A DNA stretch of 64,000 bases. Origin: Dactylonectria macrodidyma. Its lineage: Eukaryota; Ascomycota; Sordariomycetes; Hypocreales; Nectriaceae. The stretch lies in assembly GCA_020744425.1 (NCBI GenBank), contig JAGMUV010000002.1, positions 1,222,501 through 1,286,500 on the forward strand, in the 5' to 3' direction. A model generated the notes under the pieces. It had not been told where the DNA came from and searched no databases. It saw only the letters and a program-made list of their open reading frames with translations. Position numbers and translations under genes: made by a program. Positions 22,452-34,649 of the stretch are shown here, piece by piece; the stretch's first letter is position 1, and every line of letters begins with the position of its first letter.

Positions 22452-25400
22452 ATGGACGTTCAGGTGAGTCACGCTGGCTGCTCCTTGCTTGGGCTGGGGT
22501 TGTCCTGTGCATGGGTCCATGACGCTCGTCGGTCGAAGTCGTGCCCCGCCATTTTGACGTCGGTCTGAGCCTGAGCCACAGAGCATCGGCCCAACCCCAA
22601 CAAACCCATGATGCGGGCTGACAATCGCATCTTCAAGCCTCGCGGGGACAAGTCACAATGCTGATTATTTGTTTTTATGCTGTCTAGGTCGAGAATGCCG
22701 TCCAAATTCTGTCGAATCCTAGCTCCGACCAGTCTCTCAAGGAGCAAGCCTTCGAATACCTCAACCAGCTGCGATCCGATCCCCAGGGATGGCAGCCTTG
22801 CACCACCCTCTTCACCCGAGAACCGCGGACGTCCGAGGTTTTGCGTTTAGTGTGCCTTGAGGTCGTCAACTACGCCGTGCACAACCAGGTCATTGATCCT
22901 GCCAGCCTTGGTTACCTCAAAGATACCCTCCTCCAGTACTGCCGCCAAACATATGGTCCTAATGCCCAACAACCAGCGGATCCCCCACACCTCCAGAATA
23001 AGCTCGCCCAGACACTGACCTACTTGTTTGTCTTCCTCTACCAAGATGGCTGGCAGAGCTTTGTCGACGACTTCCTTGACCTGGCAAGCATCCCCAACAA
23101 CGCCGACAATGTCTCGGGCGTTGTCTTCTACCTCCGAATTCTCGGTTCCATCCACGATGAGATCGCCGATATGCTTCTTTCACGGCAGAGCAGCGATGCC
23201 AAGCGCAATACCGAGCTCAAGGACCAGCTCCGAGCCCAGGACATGAACAAAGTCTCCGAATCTTGGAAGCAGCTCCTCACCCGATACAGCAACAATGATG
23301 CCGTCGTGGAGCTGGTCCTCAAGGTCCTGGGGAAGTGGGTTAGCTGGATAGACATCTCACTGGTTATCAGCCAGGACATGCTCAGTCTCCTGTTGCCAGT
23401 GGTTGGGCGGGTAAACAGCTCAGGAGGCGAGGACAAGGTCCGTGATACTGCAATCGACACACTGACCGAGATTTGTGGCAAGAAGATGCGGTCAGGGGAC
23501 AAGATGGAGATGATTTCCTTCATCAATCTGCAAGAAATTGTCGGACAGTTAGTTGCTAGCCCTCCCTTGAGCGAGTTCAAGGGATCCTCTCGATACGACA
23601 CCGATCTGGCTGAGGCTGTTGCCAAGCTAGTGAACACGGTCCTGTCCGATATCGTTCGGGCGCTCGAAGACAACCAGATCAGTGATGAAACCCGGGCGAG
23701 GGCCAACCAGCACCTGAATGGCTTCCTCCCCTTCCTCCTCCGATTCTTCTCCGACGAGTACGATGAGATCTGCTCGACCGTCATTCCCGCCCTCACAGAC
23801 CTGCTTACCTTCCTCCGTAAAGTTGGCCAACTGCCACAGGAATACGGCACCATGCTTGCGCCAATCCTAGATGCCATCATCCGCAAAATGAGATATGACG
23901 AAACTTCGGTGTGGGGTAATGAGGACGAGCAGACTGACGAGGCCGAGTTCCAAGAGCTACGGCGAAAGCTGCAGAACCTTCAAAAAACGATTGCTGCAAT
24001 CGACCAGCCTCTGTACATGGAGATGCTCAGCAATCTAGTTGCTACCACCTTCCAGACTCTAGACCAACAAGGCTCGCAGATGGACTGGCGGGACCTAGAC
24101 CTCGCCCTCTATGAGATGTACCTATTTGGCGAGCTTGCCCTCCCCAATCAAGGTCTAGGAACCAAGAACCAGCCATCCAGTGAGGCCTCGGAGAGATTGA
24201 TTGAAATGATGCGAAAGATGGTCGAGTCAGGTTCGTAGCTTCCTGTGACGTGTCAGAAACATTACCCTAACCTCCTCAACAGGCATCGCAACTTTTTCTC
24301 ACCCAGCGATCTTGCTTCAGTATATGGAGATTTGCGTCCGTTACTGCGTCGTATTTGAAAGCAACCAACAGTACATTCCACAGGTTCTGGAGAACTTTGT
24401 CCAGTTGGTTCATCATGACCATGTGCGCATCAAAACCCGTTCGTGGTACCTCTTCCACCGATTTATAAAGCAACTCCGCGCCCAGGTCGGCAATGTCGCC
24501 GAGACGGTCATCCAGTCGATTGGAGATCTTTTGCCTATCAAGGCCGAGGTTCCGGGAGAAGATGCCGACGACGACATGTCCTCAGATGAATCTGATCATT
24601 CCGCTGATGCACTTTTCACTAGCCAACTGTATCTTTTCGAGGCTATTGGATGTATATCCTCTACCCAGAGCACCCCCGCCGAGAACCAGGCGCTCTATGC
24701 CCGCTCTGTAATGAACCCTCTCTTCGCGGATATGGAAGCCCACCTCACCAGAGCAAAGGCGGGTGATGCCCAGGCCACCCTCCAAATCCACCATATCGTC
24801 ATGGCTTTGGGAACCCTGGCGCATGGCTTTTCTGACTGGACTCCTGGTTCCGTTGCCGCCAATGCCCATGGCCCTCCAGCTAAGGCGGTTTCTAGCGAAT
24901 TTTCCCGAGCCGCGGAAGCGATCCTGATTGCTTTGAACCAACTCAACTCGTCTTCTGAAATACGGACAGCTTGCCGGTCGGCCTTCTCGAAGCTTCTGGG
25001 GGTCCTGGGCTCTGCTGTCTTGCCTCAGCTTCCCCAGTGGATCGAGGGCTTGTTGTCGCAGAGTTCATCCAAGGATGAGATGGCGATGTTCTTGAGATTG
25101 TTGGACCAGGTAGTCTTCGGCTTTAAGTCGGAGATTTACGATGTCCTCAACATGTTGCTCACGCCACTTCTGCAGCGCATCTTTGGCGGTCTCACAGAAC
25201 CCATCGCCGGAACTGACGATGAGATCCAGTTGGCGGAGCTGAGAAGGGAATACCTCTCGTTCCTCCAGATCATTCTGAACAATGGCCTTGAAGGTGTTCT
25301 CATCAGCGAATCCAACCAAGGCTTCTTCGAACCGATGATTTCTTCGATCATCGAGCTCGCGAAGACACTCGAGGGCAATATTGGACCTAGCAGACTAGCA

Positions 25401-25799
25401 TTTACCCTCATGGCACGAATTTCCGCTGTCTGGGGCGGCCCCGATATCGCGAACATCGCCCAGAACCCAACCGCACCCACAGGAGCTCCCAACCCTGCGA
25501 TCCCCGGCTTCGATCAGTTCATGATTGATAGATTTCACGGGGCCTGCTGGGAGGTCATGCGGAACCCCAGCTTCCGGCCAGGGCAGGATGCCCAGACGAA
25601 GCAAATTCTGACGGAAATCGCTGGACTGGAGCAGATTCTCTACACCAAGACGGGTGATGTATTCATCCAACAAGTCCAAAACGGACTGATCCCCAGCATG
25701 GGAATAGATAGCGACAGCTTCCTGCGATCCCTCACAACCTCAACAGACAAGAAGACGTTTGCCTCATATCTCCAGGGCTTACTGAAGAACCGACAATAG
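22452..25799 (+). CDS. LOS1: exportin-T, tRNA nuclear exporter (Los1)
   Basis: Three exons, 22452-22463 (only MDVQ), 22688-24230 and 24283-25799, give 1023 residues, the usual size of fungal Los1. Splice signals are CAG|GTGAGT...TCTAG|G and G|GTTCGT...CAACAG, and joins are in phase. The start MDVQVENAVQILSNP and the following EYLNQLRSDPQGW match the N-terminus of the XPOT/Los1 family. The rest is all-helical HEAT-type repeat protein of the importin-beta/exportin superfamily, with an acidic patch EDADDDMSSDESD in the third exon. The protein would carry mature tRNA with Ran-GTP from nucleus to cytoplasm, shuttling through pores. The neighbouring gene converges on its 3' end. Family identity is strong; function in this fungus is inferred. 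Confidence 0.93.
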
Positions 25800-26568
25800 A
25801 AGGATGGAGAGTAGAGTGGAGTGAGAAGTGTGTGGCAGGAGCGGAATCGACCACACAAGTTGTTGGAGAATTAGGCATGCTGGGCAAAGGATGTACGGAT
25901 GCCCCACGGCGCATATCAGGGAGTTGGAGGACAGAACTATTAGAGTCAAAAGAACCAATCTTCTTCGTCATTTTTGTCAATATTCCCGGTCATTGGCGGC
26001 TTGCTTATCTGGCGGTCGAGGGTCGCGCAAGGGTTGTACCGCTGGAGATAAGGATAGATGAAATACATATTCTATTATCATGGGTATTTACCAGAGCATC
26101 AAGCATGAATTCTGTGGGCACATCAGGAATAAAATATTATGTAAGGATGTCATATAGTCTTTTCCTGTCCGACGAGAACAACAACGTTGCCATGAAAATT
26201 TAATTATATTATCTGAGACTCGAGAACTCATTTGATTTCGTTCAGTCCATTTGGAACACGCTCCCTGACTACAACATGTCAAATTACTCAGTGATATGAT
26301 ATAGCTCTTTAAGACCACATGCAAACAGCAGGCATTGCCTCAGCCAAGGTATCGAAACATCCCCAGCACTACACCGCAATCATGTCATCTATGTAAGAAT
26401 AATAATAAGAAATAGAATAAAAACGACATGAGTAGGCTCATTACAACATGCCAAAACATTCCACTCTTGAGAATTACAGGTTCCTCTATTCTTCTACCCC
26501 TCTCCTCCCATCGCTTATAACCGAGCAGAAGTCGGAGCCAACTCCCGGAAAAAACACTAGCACTCCAT
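25800..26568. other. 3' flanks of the convergent LOS1 and YPP1 genes
   Basis: AT-rich 770-bp region between two convergent stops. No gene is seen; it probably contains both polyadenylation regions. Confidence 0.5.
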
Positions 26569-29500
26569 CTAGATGATGTAGCCTCCGCCGCTGAGACAGC
26601 GCCAGTCGCGCACTCCAGTACCCTCCTCGAGCTCAACACACCACCATAGCATCTCCTTGGCCTTATCCTGCTGACCGCTCTCCTCGTGGGCGCGAGCAAG
26701 GGCGAACCATGCCTCAGAGCTGTTCCAGCTGGAGCCAAGCTTGGTAAGGGTGGAGAGGAGGGCGTAGGCGCGGTCGCGGGCGGCAAGGCGGTCAACGAGG
26801 GGCAGACGGGTGGCCTTGTAGGCGTCGGGGAGGCCGTCGTCCTGCAGCGTCGACGTGGTGCGGTTATTAATGGAGGAGGTAGGGTCGGGTGTTGAAGAGC
26901 CGAGGCCGAGAGGAGTTGATGGGAGGTGTGAAGCATCGTGAGGACTGAATGCTACGCGGTTGCCCGTTGTTAGGGGAACGATATCCTCCAGGGGCGGGAT
27001 GGCAGGGGGCGGCAGCATCTTCTCGCTATAAATGTCCAACAGAATGTTAGAGAGGCCGACAATGGCAGCGGGTTGGTTGGGGGCATGCGTCAGGGCCATC
27101 TCAAAGTCCGATCGAGCCGCGTATGGAGCCTCCTTGGCGAGAGCCAACTCTCCCAACTAGATTGCATGTTAGCCTCATTCGAATGAAGTGCCAACCGGGA
27201 AATCTTACCTCAGACCATAGGTCACTCCACAAATCCTCCACACTCTTTCGTTCAGCCCAACCTAGAGACTTGAGGCTTCCTGAACCAGACGGGTCTCTGG
27301 CTGAGTCGGACTCAAGGCTTTGGACCAGCCGCTGTGCCTCGGTGATAGCTCCCTTGCAGTCCTCATTCATGCCAGCCCGGCGGTAGAAGCCGGCGATCAT
27401 CAGCCAGACCCTGACTAGAAGGCTCATTCGCTGGGCTCTCTCCTTGTCCTTGGGGAATTGGATCAGGGGCAGGAAATTAGAAGCAGCATTAGAGTTCTCC
27501 CCGACAGACATGTCGGATATGCCGGTTGACTTGGAATGGGCGAAGAGATGGGACAAATGCGACAAAGGTCGAGATCGGGAAAAGGAAGAAGCTCTGGATG
27601 AAGACGACTGTCGTTTGCTCGAGAAGGTAAAGAAGTCGGTCTGCTCAGGCTCATCGCCGCCGACGGGGAAGAACACCTCTCCATCGAGAACCGTCGGGTT
27701 GTTCGAGACGGAACCAATGCTGGATGCTCTCGTTCGGCTTTTGCTACGATCTCGCTTCTTGAGGCTGTTGCTCCGCCCTGGCCTATTCCGGTGGACAGAT
27801 GAGGCAGATGTCCTCGGCCGCGAAAGGTCAGCCATGGATCCGTTCTCCCCGGTGACTTGTATGGTTGGGGCAGAACTCCTAACAGTCGCTGCAGTCGCGG
27901 GCCTGGACGGCATAATCGTTGATCTGTCGTTCGACATGGAGGTGTAAACCTGCCTTGTTGGTGGCCTGGATCGGTCATTGTGCCCAAAGATGCTCCCCTT
28001 GATGCTTCTGAGAGTACCGGAAGTCTTGGGAGGCTCCAGTGCTTTCGGTAGATGTAACGAAGGTTGCGCAGTAACATTGCCAAACAGTCTCGAGAACAGA
28101 GTGAGCAACTCAAAGCTAGCGTTCACAGCCACATCGGGCCCTTCTAGCAGCTCTACCAAGGCAAGTTGCGTCATCTTAACCTCAAGAATGCTCTCTTTCT
28201 CTGCGTCATCCATATCGTCCACCAAACCCCGGGTCTCGGTTGGAGCTTCGGCCTCCTTTAGATGCTCGCTCCTGAAGGCCTGGTCTGTCTTTCCGAAAAG
28301 GACAGAGGGACTCTTAAACTGTTCCAATGCGCCTTCACACGCTCTCGCCGCCATGGTATAGTCTTGTCTCGCACTCAAGAGAAGGGCAAGAAGATGCCAC
28401 ACAGGAATGAGTGAGCGTTCTTGCCAGAATGGGCCGTGGATAATGTCGTAGTGATCACTTTGGTCTTTAGATACCGTCAAGGCCGATTTCACCACCTCAA
28501 TCGCAGCTGTTAGTTCTCTTCGCTCAGCTAGCAATAAGCCGAGGGCAAAGAAACTCCTGGTGTCTTTGGAGCGACCAAATTCTGCCGCAAGAGACCTGCG
28601 GAGACACCGAATGGCCTTGGTCTGTATTTCCGTCCGCGAAGCAGCTTCGTACGTCATCCTTGACCAGTGTGCATGTGACAGTCCGATCGCCTGCCAGGCC
28701 TGTGCAACGATGTGAGGTGGTACGGGCGGGTGTATCACACTTGATCCCTCCGCGATCATGGGGGTGCTATTATCTTGGGAGCCAGGCTGCGGGAGCCTTG
28801 CCAGCCAATCTTCCAACTCCGCCCCTAGCTGACGCGCCTTCTCCGCAGCAGATCGCTGTCCATATCGGCAAAGGGCAACGATGCACTGTGAAATTGTCTC
28901 AAGAGCCGTAGCATCGTCATCCAGGCTAGGCTCCAAGTGGCCGGTCTTGTCAACACGGGCCTTGCCCTTTTTGACAATTTCAAGGTAGGAATCGAATGAT
29001 TTGAACGCTAGATCAAACTCGGCCACCGAGAGGTGTACAATAAATAGATATCGAAGGATCGCAGTGGAGTGGTAGGTCTTGGTGGCTGCGCTGTAAAGAG
29101 TGTCAAGGACGGCACGGCTCATGGTAGTTCGACCTCCTTGGCCAAGGTCTTGTTCCTTCCATCCTCGTCCACAAAGGATAGTCCAGTTCTTGGCAACCTG
29201 GTGAACGAACTCCTCTACTTCCTGGCGCTCTTCATCGGCCCTAGGAAAGCTGGTCTCGCTGAGGAGAAGAGCCTGGTAGGCACCCTCAACGTGCTTGAGC
29301 TCCACCCTAAGCTGACCCCGTGTTGAAAGATCCCCACGAGGGTTGTTGACAAAGCCCGTGGGGAACGATAGGTCCAGCTCCAGGACTTGCGAGAGGGCTA
29401 GGTAGTACTCGTTCCATATTCTGCGCCTAGGGACAGAACCCTTGAATCCAAACCCGCCGGTGACGGGAGCTCCACTAACATCCCAGAATCTAGCCCATGA

Positions 29501-30335
29501 GCGGTAGCAAGCAAGGGACTCAGACTCAGTAAGAGAGGCCTCGTTCTCCTGAAGCGCCTGGCTCGAGAGCATGCAAAACTCGGTTAAGAATAGTTCAGCC
29601 CAATACCGTAGCTGTCTCCCGATACCCTGGTCTGCCCAAATACGTCCGAGAGCTGGTAGGCCGGAACGGAAAGCGGCGAGAGCCTGCTTGAGCTCCGCGC
29701 CACGCGTAAGGCAGTTAGCCTTGAGGTAGGCAGCTTTGAGGGTACAGACGGTGGACCATTCTGCGCTCTTGTCGGCGGGGTTAATTTGACCGTCTTCCAG
29801 CGTGGGGATATCGGGGAGCTGGGCGGCGCAAAGATCGTATTCGCCCAAGACCCAATGCAGCCAGCCAACGCACACCTGGGCCTGAAACCTGTCGTCGGGG
29901 TGGGAAATCTCATCGTCGATGGCCTGGACGAGCTTGGGCAGCTGGTCGGCGACGTCGACGTCAGGGACGGCAATGGCGGTGGCAGGTCGAGCGGTTTGAG
30001 GCCGGGCGTCGGAGCCGGTAGAAGCAGGATTCGTCGTCTTCGTGATGGCGCATTCGGTTTCAGCCGTCAATGCAAGACCTGGAGAGGCATGGAGTCAGTT
30101 TTGTGTGTAATGCAGGTTGTGGTGGGCATCGTGGGGTTGGGTTTATCGTACATGACCGCTCTGGAGCGTGCTTGCGGACCTTGCGGACCAGCTCCGGGAC
30201 CGCATCCCAGTTGCCATCGCAGCGGGCATGGTCGAGCTGGCTGATGTATTGCGCAGCTTTAGGCTAGAGGGCAGCAGAGCCGTGGTCAGCTTCGCGGCGT
30301 GGGAAGGGCGCGTCGTCGTGTCGTCTTACACCCAT
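26569..30335 (-). CDS. YPP1: Ypp1-like TPR protein of the PI4-kinase (Stt4) complex
   Basis: Four exons, 30330-30335 (ATG GGT only), 30152-30263, 27209-30078 and 26569-27156, give about 1191 residues. All donors and acceptors are canonical (GTAAGA, GTACGA, GTAAGA; CTCTAG, CTCCAG, ATCTAG) and phases agree. The spliced start MGPKAAQYISQLDHARCDGNW and the run KHAPERSCLALTAETE match fungal Ypp1. The body is helical TPR-like repeat; a central disordered part (about 690-880) is Ser/Arg-rich with RPATAATVRSS and SRSRPLSHLSHLF. C-terminal TPRs contain SSEAWFALARAHEESGQ. Ypp1 (TTC7 in animals) links PI4-kinase Stt4 to the membrane anchor Efr3 and also affects endocytosis. It would act at plasma-membrane patches. 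Confidence 0.88.
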
Positions 30336-31107
30336 GATTCGACCAGTTCAGGAGGTTGTCCAACTAGCAGCCAAGGAGCGCCAAGCGCATGGCGAGCAGG
30401 TGCGTCGGAGGAGGGATGGCAGTGAGGCCGCGGTGAGGAGGCGGCTGCAGGAGGTGACTGAAAGAGATTTGAAGCTCTCTCTGAGGCGGCAAACGGCAAT
30501 CGGAGGATTAGGCGTGGCAGTTACAGAGAAGCTGATTGAATGCTGAGCTGAAGATGAAGGTTGCGAGCGTCCTAGTCGTGGTTGCCCAGGTCCCCAGTAC
30601 AGCCCACACCGTAAAGATGATGCTTGGCCGACCGAACGACGTACGCTCAGACGCTGGGCCAATCAGCACCCAGTGGCCCGCCACGACAAGGCCCGCTCCA
30701 GGGGTTCACCCGTCCGCTTTCAGCACTCTTAGTAGTGGAGCTTCCACTGGCAGCCAACTAGAGTGGCCGTAGCTACTAGTAATAACTGCTGCTGCTGGGG
30801 GAAGAAAAAAAAAAGTTGATCTAGATACGAGGGTGAGAGACATAGGCTTGTGAAAGCGAAGTATCTGCTGCTCCCGGCTCAGCAATTGCATTCTCCAAGC
30901 TTGCATACTCATATTGCCTGCTCTGAACAACCATTGCCATCATCAGAAGTCAGAAATTTCTTGGTTTTGGTCACCTGCGCGTGACGGCGACAACCAGCTT
31001 TGCGACAGTCTGCAGAGCTCGAACCTTGCAGCATCTCAAAGGCAGCAACCATCAACAGCCGTCTACAACTTCACCAACAACCGCCGATATCTCGGCGCAC
31101 ACAACTA
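30336..31107. promoter_or_regulatory. shared promoter region between divergent YPP1 and RIX1 genes
   Basis: 772 bp separate two divergent start codons, so both promoters lie here. A run of A (about 30806-30816) follows CTGCTGCTGGGG. Frames on the minus strand at 30348-30662 are Arg/Ser-rich and are most likely 5' leader of YPP1. Confidence 0.5.
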
Positions 31108-33445
31108 ATGTCGGCCTCCCTTCCCCCAGACCTACGGGTCCTCTGCCGAAAGCTCACCTCCATTCCTCCCGCCCAGCTTCCGCACGCCTTGCCCTCTCTC
31201 ATCAACCATGTCCTGCACTGCAAGGAGGCCTTGTCGGCTCCTCATGAGGAAAGGCCCAAGGACAAATCTACCGAAGCTTCACAGCTCGTTCACAAACTCA
31301 AGGCCAGCACTAACACTCTATTGAACGGCCGCAACCGCGAAGCTCACTTTGCTGCCATTGGCCTCATCAAGGCCATGGTGGACGTTGGGGGCTGGGAGGT
31401 TCTGAGAGGAACCGGAACCTGGATTGGTGGGTTGTTATCTGTTATCCAGGTACGTTTTGAAGAGGATTTTCAATATTTATATCGGCATAAACATATACGT
31501 ATAAGCGGCTAACACAATGGGATTTCAGAAAGCCGACCCGATGGCCTCCAAGGAGCTAGCTATTGTGACGTTGGCCAGGATTTACATGCTAGTCCACCCA
31601 TACCAGACTCTCGTCCGAGAGATCGCTACCCCCAGCATTCCAACATTCATCAATGCTTGCGTTGCGCTCATCAAGAGGTCCCCTTCTGGAGAGCCTTCAA
31701 AGACGCCGCTCTCCGTCATTGAAACTATCTGCGACGCCTTCTCTGCGCTGATTCCTCTCTACCCAACTACCTTTCGTCCTTTCGGCTCCCAGATCAGAAC
31801 CGCCACCCGGTCATTCCTCTCGCCCACACTCACAGACGACTATGTTATCCCCAGCAGTCTAACCCGAGCGTCAAGACGTCTGGTTATTACTCTTCACCAT
31901 GTCGCCGCGAAATCGGGAGGTAGTGACGAGTGGGCTAAGCTGGTCGATGGTCTTCTCAAGGAGCTCCACGCGACTGCGGACCAAGTCTTCAGGGCCGTGG
32001 ATGAGTCCTGGGACGGATCAAATGGCTACACTCGATCGAAAATTGAACTCGGTGAGGAACCATATGGCGGTAGTTCGTCCTCAGATGGGCTACCGGGCTG
32101 GTCAGGAATCAACGCCGGCACCGACCGCTTGATTGGATTGTTCCAGTATCTCTCAGACTGCTTACGGTATCCTACCAAGGTGCCGGTCACAATTCCGACC
32201 GGCCCCCTCGTCGATGCCGCTTCCAGAGTATTCTTGATTGCCAGGCTGTCACCCAAGTCTCAGACTTGGGACCAGGCCCTGCAAACTAACGCCGCCATCG
32301 GTAGAGAGGAAAAGGAGGAGCTTTGGAGTTTGATGCCAGATATTCACATCGCGGCCCTCCAACTTGTGCAGACTCTGTTTCAGCGTCTGGGCCAGAGCAC
32401 CCTGTCTCTCGCTCCCGAATTCCTGGACCACATTGTTCGGGTTGTCAAGTCGGGAATCAACCTCCCCTCTGTTCGCACAGCGGGATACTCTGTCTTGAAG
32501 GACCTGCTCGAACTTGCTGGCCCCACTCTGTCAAAGTCATCCGTGGATATGCTCGACGCCCTGCTCGGGGCCTGCTGCCGAGATCTCCAGCAGGACGCTG
32601 GACATCTCAAACAAACCAACAAGCCTGCCACTTCCACCGTCGATCTAAAAAAGAACAGTATTGCAGCTAATGCCGACCTCTTCCTAAAACCTCAATCCGC
32701 CGTCGTTGGCGAAGCACCTACTCTCGAGGCCGGCCACAAGGCCGCCGCCGCCGCTCTCCTCGCCATCATTCCATCGCGCGTACCCCAACAGCACCTCAAG
32801 CCCTCGTTGCGTGGTCTCGTCGACCAGACTGCCATCGTGACTCGTAATCGCGATGCCATGGTCTCAAGTGTTCTGAACCCTTTCAGGGACCAGCGTGGCC
32901 GAGTCTACCCCAGCATCTTGCCCCACTTGACGCAACAGTTCCCAGACGATCAAGATCTAGAGATCTTGCGAACCAACCTCCGCGCCGGTGCTCAGGTGTT
33001 GGCCGATGGAGAGGCGCCCCTCGAAGAGCTCCCCGTCGAGGATGAGGAGGATGAGGAGGACGAGGGGATGGAAGAGGCAGCTACAATTGAGAAGCTCTCC
33101 GTTTCAGAACCCACCCAAGATCTCTTCAAGTCAGGTACACTCTCCGCAGTGCCACAGGCTGCGAAGAGTCTGCCCATTCAGAGTAACCCCTTCGAGCCAA
33201 GCAAGGGCAATCTCTCTTCAGATGGTGAGACGCGTCACAGAGCGGCGTCTCCGCCCAAGCGCAAACATGAGGGGTCCGAATCGACTCGGCCCAAGAGACA
33301 GGTGTTGGAGAAGGTATCTTCACCAGCCCGTGCCGTGGCCGCTCCGACTGCTGTGATCGAGGAGGATGAGGACGACGATGACGATGATGAGAGTGTTCAC
33401 TTGAACATGGAATTAGACGATGACGAGGAGGACGATGACGAATAG
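31108..33445 (+). CDS. RIX1: Rix1-like pre-rRNA processing / 60S assembly protein
   Basis: Two exons, 31108-31449 and 31529-33445, give 752 residues; the intron has GTACGT, branch GCTAAC and TTTCAG and is in phase 0. Residues 1-240 fit the N-terminal Rix1 domain (MSASLPPDLRVLCRKLTSIPP, then HFAAIGLIKAMVDVGGWEVL) built from helical repeats. The C-terminal third is acidic (EDEEDEEDEGMEE, and a final Asp/Glu-rich tail) with a basic cluster PPKRKHEGSESTRPKRQ that looks like a nuclear signal. In yeast, Rix1 with Ipi1 and Ipi3 helps process ITS2 and docks on the pre-60S particle with the Rea1 ATPase; the animal counterpart is PELP1. Nuclear/nucleoplasmic location is inferred. Confidence 0.9.
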
Positions 33446-33800
33446 ACACAAAAAGGGTTGTAGAACACTGGCTCAAGCCAATTCTCAGGGATATTTATAT
33501 AGTGTTTACTGTCTGGTGTCGGAGCTTCTATCTGATCCTTTATACAAGACGAGACGGCGAGTCTCCATCCAAGGCCTGCTACCTATGTCTGGTATCTCAA
33601 ATACGCAAGAAAAAAAGAGGATAGAACTTTTGATCCCCAAAATTTGGCCTCGAGGGCTGCCGAATCCGTTCAAAACACGCCTTCCCACCGTGATCCCAAG
33701 AACGCCGTCCCATAAGTTCGTCTCCCAGGCTGTACAAGAAATGAAAATTGAAGATCACGGGTGCTCCCATCGCGGATGGGAGCACTGATCCTAGTCATCC
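33446..33800. other. 3' flanks of the convergent RIX1 and WW-protein genes
   Basis: 355 bp between two convergent stop codons; no gene seen. A near-palindromic GGTGCTCCCATCGCGGATGGGAGCAC (about 33761-33786) could form a hairpin just before the minus-strand stop. Confidence 0.5.
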
Positions 33801-34649
33801 CTAGTCCCTCAGCCAGGCTCGACGCTTCTCTTCTTTGCGAGCGCGGCGTTTCTCTTTGAATGCCTTAAGCTCGTTCTTGGAGGGCTTCTTTCCCGAGCGC
33901 TCAGCCTTGAGACTACGGCCATCGTGGGCGTTGGCTGCGGCGTCGACGTCGAAGAAGGCATTCATCTGGCGCCGCGATTTGGCCTCGTCGGAATGACGGT
34001 TAGGCCCCATGTCGTCGGTCTGGAACTGTCCGGTGAAGCGGTTGAAGGACGCAGTCACGCCGTGAGCCTGCGATGGTTCGGTGAGGGCGGCGCTGGACGA
34101 CGCTTCCCCCTCGTCGGCGCTACCCTTGGCATACCAGGCGTTGGGGTCATAGTCGCCGTGGATGGCGGGGTTGTAGCCGCCGGCTGCGGGCTGCTCCAAC
34201 GCAGGGGGCGGAGGGAGTGACGCTGAGCTCAGGGGAACCGCGCTGGGTACTGCGGCGGCTTCGACTTGAACGCGCGGGTTGTCCCATTGGGACTTGCCGG
34301 TAAAGCGATTTACGAAGTACCATGACTGAGCGCTCGGATCCCATTGGCAATCCCATCCATCGTCCTCGGGCGTGGGAACCGGCTCGTTTGGCAGAGGAGG
34401 TCCATCTGGGACTGGGCCGCTGGGAAGGGGCGCCGCATCCTCAGAGCCTGGAGCATTCTCGGAGGCCTTGGATGCTTCAGGCTGAGGCTCGGCGTCCACC
34501 TCACCAGGTTCGAGATCTTGAGTGTCCGCTTGTTCCTCTGTGGTCTCGGGACTGGCGTCCATCGCTGGAGATTCCACGGGAACTTCAGGGCCGGGCGACT
34601 GGGTCGCAGGGCCGTCCACAGCGGGCGACGGGTTAGGCGATGATGGCAT
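33801..34649 (-). CDS. WW-domain protein with basic C-terminal helix
   Basis: A single exon of 282 residues. The first 95 residues are disordered, Pro/Glu-rich. A WW domain follows (about 98-126): DGWDCQWDPSAQSWYF, then VNRFTGKSQWDNP, with both signature Trp and the final Pro. The middle has NPAIHGDYDPNAWYA and FNRFTGQFQTDDMGP. The last 45 residues are very basic and helical (KPSKNELKAFKEKRRARKEEKRRAWLRD). WW domains bind Pro-rich ligands; proteins of this layout are conserved among filamentous fungi, and a role near the splicing or transcription machinery is plausible but not shown. The GH16 gene is divergent from it. Confidence 0.85.
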   Translation of the reverse strand: MPSSPNPSPAVDGPATQSPGPEVPVESPAMDASPETTEEQADTQDLEPGEVDAEPQPEASKASENAPGSEDAAPLPSGPVPDGPPLPNEPVPTPEDDGWDCQWDPSAQSWYFVNRFTGKSQWDNPRVQVEAAAVPSAVPLSSASLPPPPALEQPAAGGYNPAIHGDYDPNAWYAKGSADEGEASSSAALTEPSQAHGVTASFNRFTGQFQTDDMGPNRHSDEAKSRRQMNAFFDVDAAANAHDGRSLKAERSGKKPSKNELKAFKEKRRARKEEKRRAWLRD

